Shown: positions 13,235 to 26,154, counted from the first letter of the stretch. The stretch is DNA of 64,000 bases from Megaleporinus macrocephalus (GCA_021613375.1 CM038710.1:26486763-26550762), one strand, 5' to 3'. Numbers and translations are program-made. Notes: generated by a model from the letters alone, not told the origin.

Positions 13235-13600
13235 TACTGTATTTCACAGGGTTGGTAGGGTGTTCATACATAGATGCTATGGTATTCCAGGTGGTTGCTA
13301 TGATGTTAGGTGGCTTCACACGTGTTGCTAGGCGTTTCCCAGTGTGGTTGGTATAGTGTAGTAGGTTACACTGCTGCCCTCCATTTGATTCGCCGAACCA
13401 CCAACACTATACCAATAAAAGTGCTTGGGCAAGACTTCTAACACTTCACCTACCTGTGTAGATGTAAACTGTAAATCCTGAGATTGATATTGTGTTGCTA
13501 AGCAATTGCTATGGTATAAGGGTTGGTTTGCTATGGTGTTGCTAAGAGGTTCACAGGGTGTTCGTAAAGGTTGCTAAGAGTTTGTTACAAGTTAAAAATG
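13235..13600. repeat. gttgcta minisatellite with embedded SINE-like block
   Basis: Degenerate units built on ggttgctatggtgttgcta occur at about 13235-13345 and 13480-13590. Between them, about 13345-13475 has a tRNA-like head (gtgtagtaggttacactgctgccc) followed by gtgcttgggcaagacttctaacact, a tail seen in common fish repeats. Limits are approximate. Confidence 0.45.
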
Positions 13601-15785
13601 AATGGGAATTGGGGGGATGAAAAACAACATGGAGAAGAGAATCTGTTCTGAGCAATGTAATACTTTTTAATAAAACCATATGTCAGATCAAAAAGCTGTT
13701 TACAACCACACCATTCCCAATCAGACTGAATATTCTGAAGTCGGAACAGTGTCAATATCTCAAAAACTGCTAGGCGATTTAGCAGACAAAAAAACAAAGT
13801 AAAAGAACAATATAAATAAGACCACAAAGTAAAAGAACAATATAAATAAGATAACAACAGTGTACAATCACTAAGAAGGCTAATTGTTTTTTAAAAACTC
13901 TTTTTGTAATTTACACTGGGTATTTGGAGGAGTCCAGAAACTGCTGATCTAAGATTACATCTTGGAAGGTAAAGTGACAGACACTCAATGCATTTAGGGC
14001 TTTAGAAACCAATATAAGTCCACCAGTGTAGTTTTTTGCCAGACCGCTTAAAAATTTACTTGCCGACTGACTGAGGTGTGTAGCTTTTAGTAGGTGGCAG
14101 TAAGGCAGAAGAAAGACAGCTGTACACCGCCTGCGTAGCCGAAGAATACTACAGAACAACGACAGGTAAACGGCCAGGTTTGTTAGACAGAATTTAACTG
14201 AATTAAATCATATGTAGAGCATCACTTATCACGCTTCACAGTCTGGCTGTTTGGGTTGAAGTATACAAGCTGAAAAGACTAGTAATAGTAACATTAGACT
14301 AGACTACATTGACATGCTGTGCCGGCACTACATGGCAGCCTGAAAACTCGGACTCCAGTGTCCACCACACCAGCTAAGCTGTTTTTTTGCCAATTGTTAT
14401 CATTAGCTACAACAAATGGAAAGAAAAATACATAGGCTGAACAACTCAAACTGCACAATAATTTTTATCACCAGGGCAATTGTTATTCTCAGGTTCAACT
14501 CTGTAGAGGGAAAGCATTTAAATATCAAAGAGAGAAGTATTTCATTTAATGTAAAACAGTAAACAAAGAGTTGTCGCAGGAGTAAATGGCCAGATTTCCA
14601 TTCCAACGTTTCACAAATGTTATGTGAATGTGTTATGTGAAGTAAAATAAGTCTATTTCCATTCACTACAGTTATTTAAAGACACTGTAGGCTACCATAA
14701 TTAGGGGCTTCATTAAAACGAACAAGAGTTTAATTGGTTGTTGCTTTAAGTAGAATTATCATTACAGCCATTTGCCATGACTTTATGTCCATGTTGTTGG
14801 CAGCTCAGCCGAACAGGATGAACAATTTCCCACATAATGGGGCCAAAAAAAATTTGTCTTCCACCTCCTGCATCTGGGAATGTAAACGCACCAGACAAAT
14901 CTGGGAACACATTGTGCAGAGCCATTTTCAAGCTTTAGATTAGACATTTCAAGAATTCAAGGATTCAAGGAGACTTGAACATGTGGTATTTGAGATGGAA
15001 CAAAATTGAGTACCCAAGGTCCCAGTTTCCCCCCCAAATACAAATATCCAGTATAAAATATAATAGAGAAGAAATGTGTTATACAAGCTGGCCACTTGTA
15101 AGGGAAAGCAGGATCATGAGCAAGACATTTGGTGAAGGTAAAACACCAGATCACCATATGGTAATGGTAATTTATGCTGCATTAATTGTTTAAACTGTAA
15201 CTTCAGTAGCCTTTTCTCACCCAGCTGCCAGCTAACAGTGCTATTACTTGCACTGGATCTAGTTTTTGAGATGTGAGATGCTTTTTAAATTATATGATAT
15301 TATATATATATATTATATAACAACTAGAACAACAATAGTTTTGTGTATCTAGCTAAAAACTTTGAAAGACTACTATTGGACCATTTGTTTGTCTGTAGGT
15401 GATATTTCTATATTGCTGCACTTAAAACGGTATGATTGTAAAAATGCACATACTGCTATAAGTTTCATATAGTAGTAATAGTGCACCTACAAGTGCGGGG
15501 TGTGGGGTTTGAGAGGTGTTGACAACTAAGCCCCCCTCACTTTTAAAATGGCTACTACGCCTCTGACAGTATTTTCCAAAAGTTGCAGAGGAGAAAGCAT
15601 GCGGCCTGTCGGTCCAGCAAAACGTGCCTAGTCTTGTTCGAAACAGGGTTGATATGATGTCTCTGTTTTGTTTGTCTGAGGATGTGTTGCTGCAGTATGT
15701 AGAAATTGTAGAGGATGTATTGTTTTCTTCAGAAGCCCAGTAAAAATAGCATTGCAATAATAACTTACATGCGTAGAGCATTATA
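13600..15785. other. Insert in the 3' region of gene A, no gene seen
   Basis: This stretch separates the displaced 3' UTR block (ending about 13117) from the part next to the stop codon (from about 15785). It contains short open frames without recognisable domains. A segment near 15527-15570 (aagcccccctcac ... ctactacgcc) resembles the end of a common hAT-like fish repeat. Confidence 0.4.
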
Positions 15786-15879
15786 CACTCAAAGTATCAG
15801 AGATATTATGCTGAGAGAGACTGAGTTGGGCTTTTAGTCTGACTGATCGTTCTGCTGGGGACGCCACTCTAGTCTCACT

Positions 15880-18868
15880 TCAGGCTGCACTTTGTATCTG
15901 CTCGTAGCCTCTGCCTCTACTCAGCCCAGAGATCCTTCTCCTCTTTTTCACCACTATCACCACTACTGCCACCACGACAGCTACCAGGGCTAGAACACCA
16001 AAGGCAACACCAGCCTTTTTCCCTGCTGACTGAGAAGAGTCTTCAAAGATCTGGGACATTCTGCTGATGTCCTCAGGTTTTACAGCCCTCCATGTTTTTT
16101 TTTCTTTGTCTCGTACCCACATATGGTTGCCTCCGGTCATCACAGCTACAGTGTTTGAGGCTATCACACTGATCACTTGGGGTCTTGTGAACGGTGGCAG
16201 GTGGATGGGCAGTAGCTCACCTCTAGTGAAATTAACTGACTGAACACAGTACAGTATCTCACATCCATCGCTTATGGTGGCTAGATGTTGACTGTACTGC
16301 CGTGGGCAGCTATGGCTTCTTTTAAAAAAGATAAACCGGCTTCCTGCAAGTGGGTTGTCTGACTGGCAGCTAAAGAAACCTCCAAAAGGTACAGAGAATC
16401 TGGTCGCTCTCTCAAAGTCATTGCTTAGACAGACCATCATGCCGTTTGACAAAAATGTCTGAGCAAAGAAATTTGGAGGACAAGACCTGGATTTGGTTAT
16501 TGGGTTTTGTAAAGAAGGGCCATATAGACCACCAAAGAGGTACCCAGAGAACTCTGGAGCTGCTCCATCAGTGGAGCACCAGTAAGTGTCAACAACACTT
16601 TTAACACCGTATGGTGTTTCTTTGATTTCAGAACGCAGCCGAGTAGCAGTGTATGGTGGCGGACAGGAATATGCTCCAGTGGCTGGGTTTTTCACATCGA
16701 GTCCCTGGCAGATTGTGTCTCCACCTTGAGTCTGGGGACTGCACTGCTGGTAAACTCCACCAAAGCTAAATTTGTTGCTGGGACCCTCACAGGAAGCATC
16801 ATCTACATTAGCTTGGAAGTTAAACATTTTTGAATCTTGCTTTACGCATCCGGGACGGGTGTTAACTGTGTAGTAGCGCTCTATGGCCTGCTGCACTGAC
16901 AGAGCGAGTTTGTTCACTGTTGGAAGTGGGAGGTCTGGAAACACTGATGGATTGAGGAAATAGTGGAGTGGTAGTCCACTTCGGTCTATAGCTACCAGAT
17001 TGTTGAGCGTGCTCTCTTGCCATTTCTGTAGAGTGATGCCAGGATAAAACAAAGCCCCTCCATGACTCAGTGTTATGGAGTATGTCATGTTACCCTGGTA
17101 GCTCTGAGTTTCTGAAGTTTCTTGAGATTCTTTACTACCAGTTTTAAATTCAACTGTTTTTAAAAAGTGCTCGCCAGTTGATACCGAGACTGAAGACTGA
17201 GAGGACTGCATGTCAGAAACATAAGAGGATTTTAAATAGTCCTCCTCCACCAAAGTGGCACCAGCATCAACACTCGTGATGACATGTGTACCGTAATCAA
17301 GTACCATCTTCTCTGACAGGTATTCTGCCTGGCGAGTTTGGTTGTTCTCGATGGCATCTGCAATCTCCTCTGCCTGGCGGGCAAAACGAGCATCCAGAGT
17401 GAAATCAGGATAAACCCTCACTGTATACAGATGATTACGCACCTAATAAAAAATAAAAAGAATCTGTTATAAGAACTTTCTGAATACAGGTTTCGCTACA
17501 GATTTTTTTTTTTGGTTATTTTCATTTTTTTTAGACTCACAGGCTTTAGAATCTCACAAACCCTGCTCCCTCCTTTTTTCACACATAATAAGTTAAATCC
17601 AACATGCAAACAATGTCAATCGTAAAAGGCACATTATCTGGGTCATTTTTACCTTTAAAGGTCATGATTTCTGCTCAGAAAATGTGTTTGTATTCAGAAC
17701 AACAGTGGTAGCAACATGCACAAGCACGAAATGGTGGGAGGGGTCACCCATAGTCATAGAACTCCACAGTGACTGACCCAACATACCAAAATACAACAAA
17801 CCAATAAAAAGTTTCTCTTTTTCTTAAGGTTCTAAAGCCCATTCTGTACTGGAAGCAAGTAGTAGCCAGTATAGTATACTTAAAAATCCACCACAGATTT
17901 TATGGATTTTTAATTTCTCTTTTGTCTCTCAAAAGTATGTTTGTTCCTCAGTAGCTTTGATAAAAAATCTTCCATTTCATACACACCAAGAAAAACTCTT
18001 TCCACAGACAAGCATCTCTAAAACAACAATTTTACAGAAGAATGCAAAAATGATCTTTAAAAGATTTAAAGAAATAATCATTAAACATAGCAATACAACC
18101 AAAAGCAGGGTGTACATGCGAAATGTGAAGTTAACCTCTACTTAAAAATAAACATGAGAATCAAAGAATATGAATTTTTAGACCCTGAATATTTAGGTTG
18201 AGGGGAGCAGCTCCAAAGCTCAGTGAATGCTAGAAATGATATTACTATTAGTATTCACAAGAGATCACTGATAATTAATGTATCTGCTTTCCTGTCGTTT
18301 TGCTTCTTGATTGATAATTCTTTGCATAATGTTTACCAAAAATACATTATACTGTGCTGAATCCAAAATACTACATTATCTAAAATATACCGTGTTGATT
18401 CCGTCCTTCTGGTCTTACCTGTACACGTGATGTAACAGAATTGTCTTTCACTTGATGAGTTTTCATGCGCTGGTTCTCAGTGGAGAACTTGCCGTTCAGC
18501 ACAGAAAAGAAGGACCCTTCTGCGTTAATGGAGCTTGAAGTGGAACTTTTGTGTTCGAGCCATGAACTGATGATCTCCGAGTTCATCTCCACTCCGCTCA
18601 CTTTCTGTGGGATGACAAAGACCTCGTCTGGGATGAGGTAGACACCGTCTTCAGTGGTCTGGCACAGGGAATAGCTCATGTTCATTACCCGGCCCATATC
18701 CAGGTTACGCAGGTTGTCCCAGCCCCCACCAGGAAGGACCTCCAGTGCTGGTGCAGTGAAGTTTTTTCGGCACTCACGAAGTCCATTGCTAGGACGACTG
18801 AATGGATGAAGATGGCAGGTCCTGATGAATGCAAACAGACCCAACAGAGAGAGACTTACAGAACCCAT
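15880..18868 (-). CDS. mpeg1: mpeg1-like (perforin-2-like) gene A, intact, short tail
   Basis: Exon 1 is 18868-18419 (ATG at 18866-18868; 150 codons; donor CAG|GTAAGA). Exon 2 is 17442-15880 (acceptor AG, first codon GTG). This gives a 670-residue product with a phase-0 intron of 976 bp. It has a signal peptide (residues about 1-20), a MACPF domain with the signature [14 protein letters not shown] at about 199-212, a P2-like Cys region, a transmembrane helix (about 618-640) and basic KKRRR. MPEG1 forms pores that damage engulfed microbes in phagocyte endolysosomes. Copy A differs from D and E in three ways. It lacks the Cys-rich loop (a short KETPYGVKS takes its place). It has a small insert after NPLAGSR. 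Its tail stops at GYEQIQSAA because of an early TGA. Its promoter holds a full ISRE-like motif. Confidence 0.9.
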
Positions 18869-19080
18869 GACTTCCTGGAAGGAATGATCTGATTCAACAG
18901 TGCGTTAGGATTATACACGCACTCCTGTGATTGGCTGGCTGCCTGGGATCTCTGTCTAAACAAGTTTCCACCCACTCCAGTTTCAGAATTTTAAGTCCTT
19001 CAGTTTCAGTTTCAGAGTGCTCAGTTCCAAATATGTTTATAAGAGCTTTCCAAAAAATGATTGCTCTTCCTTTACAGATG
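18869..19080 (-). promoter_or_regulatory. Promoter of mpeg1-like gene A: TATA, ISRE-like, PU.1-like sites
   Basis: On the coding (minus) strand there is a TATA-like tataat (plus 18910-18915), about 42 bases upstream of the ATG. GAAACTGAAACT (plus 19002-19013) matches the interferon-stimulated response element consensus. AAAGGAAGAG near 19064-19073 resembles a PU.1/Ets site. PU.1 control is known for mammalian MPEG1; function here is inferred. Confidence 0.5.
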
Positions 19081-19289
19081 ATAAGGCACCTGAGAAATGG
19101 AATACTTAGGGAACTGTTACCAGATCTGACATTGGTGTTCTTCTTTGGTGTTCAATTTGGTCGCTCTAGAGACAAAAAGACAGTTTTGCTGGTATTTTTA
19201 AGTTGCATATCCTGGCATGTCATTTTTCCAAAGAAAAACATGCATCTCCATTTTCGGACTTTTAATTTTTCTATATCACATGAGCGGCC

Positions 19290-19400
19290 CTTTATATAAC
19301 TGTGAAAGTTTCATGACGAATGGAGCAATTGAAATGCTCTACAATCATTTGGAATAAAACCTCTGCACATCAACTTACACTGGAAGTAAAGAATGTATTT
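19290..19400 (+). repeat. Dispersed repeat, copy 1
   Basis: It contains tttcatgacgaatggagcaa and a downstream ggaagtaaagaatg. It matches the reverse complement of 22840-22950, and part of it matches 56290-56365. Confidence 0.6.
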
Positions 19401-19679
19401 TGGCCTCTCCTGTAAAGTTACTATTTTGAAGATACAGAAACGGTCCAGGTATGTTGGGTGTGATGGTTGCAAGTGCTCTGTTTGAGAGTTCAGACAGCAA
19501 ATAAAGGTCCACGAAAGTCATTTACATTCCTTTAATCAAACCTACAAATGGCATCCTAGTTAAGAAAATGCATGAGCTGATTATTTAAGTAATATATAAT
19601 GTACCTTAAACTTACAGTGCTGTGACAAAGTCTTTATTTACCTGTTTGCTGGTTTTTGATCTTGGATTGTTCTCCTTTT

Positions 19680-21060
19680 AGTTTTTTTGTTGCCATTAAA
19701 AGTATCCTTTGCATCCAGTCTCTCTCTCTTATTCCTGATAGAAGACTTCGCCGCTTATGGATGCAGCAGAAGCTTTAGCAATGGAAGCGGATACCAGCCA
19801 CCGCAGGGATATTGTCAGTGCTGTGACTGAGGAAGGAAAGCTCCTGGGTGATCATCACAAAAAAAAAAACTGAGGATCTGGGTCGAACTCTGGAGAATGT
19901 GGAGCATTTGCTCCAACAATTTACCCCTCCCACCAACCTCTCCTCTGCTATCAACCCTCCTCATGTAGGCCAGGCTGGGAAGCAGCCATATCTGCCGCAG
20001 CTTCTCAGAACCCATGCAAATTGGCAACAGCTGACTGCAACAACAACAAGGACTTTGTCTGTACTGCGGTTATCCTGATCACCACATTCTGGATTGCCCT
20101 GCCAAGGCCAGAAGGCCGGAACTTCCTTACCCCAAGCTTCTGCTTCACCTAGATGTGAGTTCTTCTCTATTTTTTCTGGTTTCCAAACGCTTCTTGGTTC
20201 CTATTACACTCCACTGCCCCGAGATTTCTGTATCCACATCACTCCTAGATTTAGGAGCCGCAGGGAACTTCATAGATAAGGAGATTGTAAAGAACTTCAA
20301 AATCCCCCAAAATTGTCTACTTAGCTCCCCCATTCCCATCCAGGCTCTGGATTTTCAACCTGTAGTAAATGGGCATGGTCACTCATGTCACTGACCCTCT
20401 TCTCATCACTGTGGGGGCTATCAATCAAGACAATTACCATTTTTAGTCACCTGTTCACATATTTATTCTAGGACCCCTGTGGCTCAAAATACACAACCCC
20501 ATCAATCCTGGCAAAAAGAGGATATTACCATGGAGTCTGCTCAGTGTATTTGATTCAATTTGATTCACATCAGAAAACGAGACGAATAGAAGATGGCTTT
20601 TAGTACCACTAGAGGGCACTTAAAATTTTTGGTCATGTCATGGGCAGACTGTAACTCTTTCAATCTCCCAGTCTTGCATTAATATGTCCTGAGACATATG
20701 CTGGATCAATTTGTGACCACATACATTGATAATATTCTCATATAGTCATCTACGTTAAGTGAGCATGTCACCCATGTACAAACTGCACTGCAGTGTGTTC
20801 TACAACATCAGTTGTTAAAAGCTAAAAAATGTTCCACCAAACTTCGCACAAGGTGGATGTGGTAAGGTTATGCCCTTGACTTCGGATTGTTAAGGAGCTG
20901 CAACTTTTCCTGGGTTATGCAAACTTCTACAGGAGATTTATTCAGAACTTATTAGCTATAATAGCTCCCATTTCTTAGAACTGTTTGATTCTTCCTTTGG
21001 TTTTTTTAAAAGTATCTTCTGTATCCAGTCTCTCTCTCTTGTTTGTGACTTCACATTCAG
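19680..21060 (+). mobile_element. Ty3/gypsy retrotransposon relic (gag-pol remnants)
   Basis: Decayed pieces occur in gypsy order on the plus strand. First comes a gag-like start near 19759. Next is a zinc knuckle CLYCGYPDHHILDC (CX2CX4HX4C) at about 20059-20100. An aspartic protease-like LLDLGAAGNFID follows near 20250, where the catalytic D-S/T-G has become DLG. Last is a reverse transcriptase stretch TYIDNIL near 20720 (family pattern YxDDIL, one Asp lost), followed by a segment resembling the usual GFANFYRRF region at about 20920. A string of about 40 bases containing atccagtctctctctctt occurs at 19717-19734 and again at 21025-21042, consistent with the inner ends of two LTRs. Most of the LTRs and much of pol are missing. 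Confidence 0.7.
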
Positions 21061-21448
21061 GACAGAAAGTGTGATTGGTTTTCTTGGAAAGGAATGAAAA
21101 ACAGTATTCTGTTTGTGACTTATGTTCTGGAGTATTTTTGTACCTCATGAACAGGGCCAACTGAATTTCGTCAGTCAAATCGAATTTGGCTGTTTAATTC
21201 ACAAGATTCGAAAATCAGAAAATCCGCTGTCAGGAGTTTCAGTGATGCTTTACTACATAAACCCTTTGATGCACAGCCTTGGTCAAAAGTGACGCGACTG
21301 AGATTTTATTTTCTATATTTTTGCAATAAATTTATTTCATTTTAAGCTTCCATGAATTTCCCAGTTTCCTTTTTTTTTTGATCATCACAAATCCTGATTT
21401 TAGTTTTTTTTGTAACTTTTTTTTTTATTAAAATGTTTTCTATCACTG

Positions 21449-21757
21449 CCCTTCTAATGCACAACATGGGTCAAAATAAACCCTTATGTGTTCACTATGG
21501 ACTTTGATAGGGACTATTGACATTTGTAAACATTTACAGTCAGGAACATATTTACAAAAACTATTTTTGTTCATGAGGTAAATAAATAAGAATTAAAATA
21601 ATGAGGGTCAAATCAAGATTTTTAATGAACACTTGGAACGTTAAATAATAAAAACCTGATTTTCATAGATGTACCAAAGAGATACTCAGCAATACATAAA
21701 ATTACATGGTAAAAATATGGGTTAAATTTGACCCATGTTGTGCATTAGAAGGGTTAA
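21449..21757. mobile_element. piggyBac-like MITE
   Basis: Inverted termini are cccttctaatgcacaacatg at 21449-21468 and its complement ending at 21753. The right end is followed directly by TTAA, the piggyBac target site. The left TTAA is not preserved. There is no coding capacity. A related terminus (ccctttgatgcacagcc, 21262-21278) lies just outside to the left, perhaps the end of a second copy. Confidence 0.65.
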
Positions 21758-22537
21758 CATAGTTAATGCAAAAGAGTCATTGGAACATGTTTAAAAATCA
21801 ATAAAAGTCTGATTTGAATTTGAATTGCAGCCTGTTTTAATTACCGACATAAAATGTTGGGCAACCATATGGATTCACCCGCTATAAAACAACTGCAATC
21901 TTTTCTTCAGCTTGAATGATCTATGCCTTTATTTCTCCTTAAACATGAAAACTAATGAATAACAATCTCAACAAATTAAGTTAGTTAAGATTGGAATTAT
22001 GGTTTGATGAAAAATATAATAAATTAATGGCATTGTCCACTTTAAATTTTAACTCATCGTTGACAGGATGGCCTTATTAGGCTATTGTATTACTTAAACA
22101 TGATAAAACTTAAACAAATAAATAAACAAATAAAACACTTTTGATTTAACCTATTTGAACAGATCAGTTTGTGTGTTTTTCTGAGTCAAGTCGGGGTTTG
22201 ATGCTCTCTGAGCAGCAGATCTCTCACAGGAAAGTGAACGTGCTACTCATAAGACTGCTAGATGTTCCTGCCTTGTTAACAGACTTATTGTCAGCATTAC
22301 ACGTGTATATGTTCAACAGTAAAGCTGGGTACAGAACAGCTGCCAATTTTGTGTTTTTTATCTTTTTTACTCCTCTTATTAATATGCCCTCATTAAAATG
22401 TGATCCCTGTTTATTTTTGTTAGCTTATGTCTGTTTTATCCTGTTATTATAAGGCAAGCTAAATGACCAAATAAAAAAAAATCTTGACTCTTAAGAATCT
22501 CAGTCAGCTTACACATCTCCGACTTCATGACTTGAAG

Positions 22538-22590
22538 CGGGTGTGGGCCAGGTGTGCCCAAGGACCAGGGTTGAAAACCTGTGTTCAAAA
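22538..22590. repeat. Fragment of a palindromic fish MITE
   Basis: The string ggaccagggttgaaaacctg matches one arm of the palindromic element at 61625-61800. Confidence 0.4.
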
Positions 22591-22829
22591 GCTACAGAGG
22601 CTGTGCATTACAAAGTGGAGTAATAACACTGTAGAACACTGCCTTACGTGGCTTATTGCTTTTATAATAAAACGTTTTCATAAAAAAAAAACTTTTTATA
22701 AAAACTGTAACACATTAATGCGTAATAAAACTCATATTTTTTATAATTACTGTGATTCTAAAACTATCTATTTGCATATTCCTTTCAGAGCTTTTGATGA
22801 AAAACAAGTATCTCCATAATTGCAGCTTT

Positions 22830-22990
22830 ACATGAGAGACCAAAACATACTTTATTTTCAATGTAAGACAATGGAACCAGAATTTCTTACAAGCTGTTTT
22901 GGAGTATTTCTATTGGTCCATTCGTCATAAAATTTTACAAAACGTAAATGACCACTGTCATGTTCAAATGATGTAGAAAACTGAAAATCG
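22830..22990 (-). repeat. Dispersed repeat, copy 2
   Basis: It contains attggtccattcgtcataaa and aacgtaaatgaccactgtca. It is complementary to copy 1 at 19290-19400 and similar to 56290-56365. Confidence 0.6.
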
Positions 22991-23329
22991 ACAAAAATGG
23001 AGATACATGTTTTTCACTGAACAGCGACAATATATATGTGCCAAAACAGCAACAGAAATGTTACTTGCAGGTACTCATGAAGGTATGCAAGAAGGAAACC
23101 ACAGTTTATTCTGTGTTTGGTACATATTGCAGTTTTACCTAAACCAATACATTAGAGTTATTTTGATCCCTGGTGCGCAAGAGCTGGAATGAGTGTGCTT
23201 GCACCAGAGTTTGGTTTTACCTAACCAGCTCATTATTATACAGCATGGTGGGCAACATTGGATATTTTTATATATAATAAAGATAACATGTATAAAATGT
23301 TTTTTGTCACTGATCATACCTTTTGAAGT

Positions 23330-23645
23330 TAAAGATTTATTCAAAACACAAATCACCCTTGTGGAAAAGTAATCAAATTCATGTCTTTCAAAATGTGTCA
23401 CATTTGACTCATTAGTCCACAAAATATTATCCCAAAATTAATCAGTGGTTTATGTTGTGCAGCTCTCCCATGGAGGCAATTTTTTGGCAAATTTCTTTCT
23501 ATTGTGCAGTCATGTACGTTGACCATTTATTTTTTGTCCTCCTGGGCGAATCTTCAATGTGCTGTCTGTAAAATTTTGGTAGGCCAACCACTCCTGGGAA
23601 GTTTCACTCACTGTTCAATTTGCGGATAATAGCTCTCACTGTGAA
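23330..23645 (-). mobile_element. Tc1-like relic, first family
   Basis: The complement encodes degraded Tc1 transposase. Recognisable fish-Tc1 strings are attttggtaggccaaccact (23573-23592), actcctgggaag and ggataatagctctcactgtg (23624-23643). It is truncated abruptly where the next relic begins. Confidence 0.55.
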
Positions 23646-23659
23646 ATACTTAGCATTGG

Positions 23660-24400
23660 CTCTGGGACCTTTTCCAGCTCCTGAAAAACACCACACCATA
23701 ATTCTCCCCCTCCACCAAACCTTATATTTGACACAGTGCAGTCACATATGTACCGTTCTCCTGCCAATTGCCAAACCCAGACTCATCTCTCAGATTGCCA
23801 GATGGAGAAGCATGATTTGTCACTCCAGAGAACACGTCTCCACTGTTCTAGAGTCCAGTGGCAGCATGCTTTACACCACTGCATCCGACACTTTGCATTG
23901 CGCTTGGTGATGTAAGACTTGGATGCAGCCTCTCAGCCATGGAAACCTATTCCATGAAGCTCTCTGCACTGTACTTAAGCTAATCTTAAGGCCACATGAA
24001 GTTTGGTGGTCTGTCGCGATTCACTCTGCAGAAAGTTGCCGACCTCAGCATTTGCTGACCCCACTCTTTTATTTTATGTGGCTACGAGTTTTCCTTTCCC
24101 TCAATCTAAGTTGCTTTCATTTTCAATCATTTCCACTTTGTTATAACACCACTGACAGTTGATTATGGAATATTTAGTAGTGAGGAAATTTCCCCACTAA
24201 ACTTGTTCCACAGGTAGCATCTTATCACGGTACCACACTGGAATTCACTGAGCTCCTGAGAGTGACACATTCTTTTATAAATGTTTGTAGAAGCAGCCTG
24301 CATGTCTGCATGCTTGGTTTTGTACACCTGTGGCCATGGAAGTGATTGAAACACCCAAATTCAATGATTTGGATGGGTGAGTGAATACTTTTGGCAAGGG
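23660..24400 (-). mobile_element. Tc1-like relic, second family
   Basis: The complement of a second Tc1-like family, recognised from strings such as gctcctgaaaaacaccacac, gagaagcatgatttgtcact, ccagtggcagcatgctttac and the terminal gatgggtgagtgaatacttt (24371-24390). Stops and small gaps make it non-functional. Its left part appears fused to the preceding Tc1 relic of another family. Confidence 0.6.
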
Positions 24401-26154
24401 CGTAGGAGCGAGCTTGACATTGGAGGGGACACATTTGCTAATATGAATCAAAGCCCACCCTATCCCCTAAATATTACCTATCACCTGATTCCTCTGAAGG
24501 TAAGGTAGTAAATCACTGTATGTGTAGTGACGTAGAGCAAGATTTGTGGAATTACAGTAAATTACAAATGAATAAACAAAATACAAAATTATCTGTCTGT
24601 CTGTTTATTATTAGATAAATCCAATTAAAGATCAATTTACAAACTAAACAAAATACTCCACACTACATGGTACTGCTGTCAGAAAACTTTTTAAATTATA
24701 CATGCATTGTCTGGATTATATACACATATAACCAGAAAAATATGTTATTTTCTTTGGTGGCATAATGTTGAAATGCAATGACAAATAAATGTATGTTGAG
24801 GTTTCCTGACTAGACAAGACAAACATTATATTTGTTTTCTGTATTATTTATGAGAAAAATAAAAAGACATTTTTCTCATTGAATATTGAGCTTCTGTGGG
24901 CTAAAGGGTGACCAGATGATAGTAAGGGAAATTCAGGGCATGAGACTTGGATGAGTGTGTCATGAATAATTAGAATAATTTAGATCAGACACACCAATTT
25001 CTATTAATCAGTTATCAATATTATTATCATGATCAACAGATTCTGAGCATATGATCAAGATCATATTGGCCTTACTCAAATATAAGAATTGAATATCCAT
25101 AGCTGATCTGCTGACCACACGCACACAGTTACGGTATAGTATCATCTTTTTATATCTTATCATTCTGTAACATAAATTAGCTAATACACATACAGACAGC
25201 ACTACTCTAGCACCATGGCTTTAATAACACACAGACTAACCAACAGCACAGCAGCTACAGCTTCTCTCACTCCTTTATAAACAGTAAACAGACCACCTGC
25301 AGCATTAGCCTGCTAAATTAAAATAAACCATCAGATAGTCACTCCTAGCTAACAATAATAGAATAAAGAATGTATCAGAAATATGGACTGCTGATAATGA
25401 CTGTAATGTGTTGGTTCTGAGTGATAAAGTACAAAAATATTCCTTTATAAAAATTACTAAACACACGACACCAGTCAAATATAACACTGACACCGTGTGT
25501 GCATCTTTAGGGGTGCTGGGACTCAATTTAAATCTAAACTAAGGCTAGCTATGCCCCAAGTCTGCAGTTTGGGACGTGGCCAGAGAGTTATGTAACTAGT
25601 ACTTTCTGATTAAAGTTAATATAAACGTTTGCTAACCTTAACCCCCCTAATCTGTTACCATAACAACATATTATACTAAAGCTGTTTAATTGCAGTAGAT
25701 TTTGCTATTAATTGCTCTCATCACTGACGTTTTAAACAGTTTAAACAGTTTTTGCTTTTTCTGTGGTTTATTTTTTTGGGTGGGACAAATCTACCTGTTT
25801 CTGATATTGGGTGGGACATATGTATAAAGAAAAAGAAATGTTCTGTTGTTCTTCACTGTCCCCACCTTTCTAAGAGAAACAATACAACCCCAAATTAATA
25901 CTCCTTATTAATAAAATATTAAAAATAGCATGCCTGTGTGCCATTCAGCATCCGACAGTAGAGGGGCAGAAGCTGCAAAAGCATGGCTCAATAGCTTCCA
26001 ACACTAGAGAAAACTGAATTTAGAACAACTTCAGTGGACTGGCTGGGCCATCCTACCACATTTCAGTAAATTAAATTATCATCTAAAGAGCATTTTGTGT
26101 TTACTTAGTTTATCTTTGTCTAATACTGAAAGTAGTTTGATTATCTAAAATATA
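24400..26154. other. Intergenic DNA, no gene seen
   Basis: AT-rich sequence. A string gggcgtaggagcgagcttga (24400-24419) and the G/T-rich gggtgggaca repeats near 25778-25820 hint at an eroded transposon, but no termini can be set. Confidence 0.4.

Noticed and set aside
22171..22819. Two open frames of 93 and 111 codons
   Set aside because: AT-rich, low-complexity peptides with no domain; they overlap repeat fragments.
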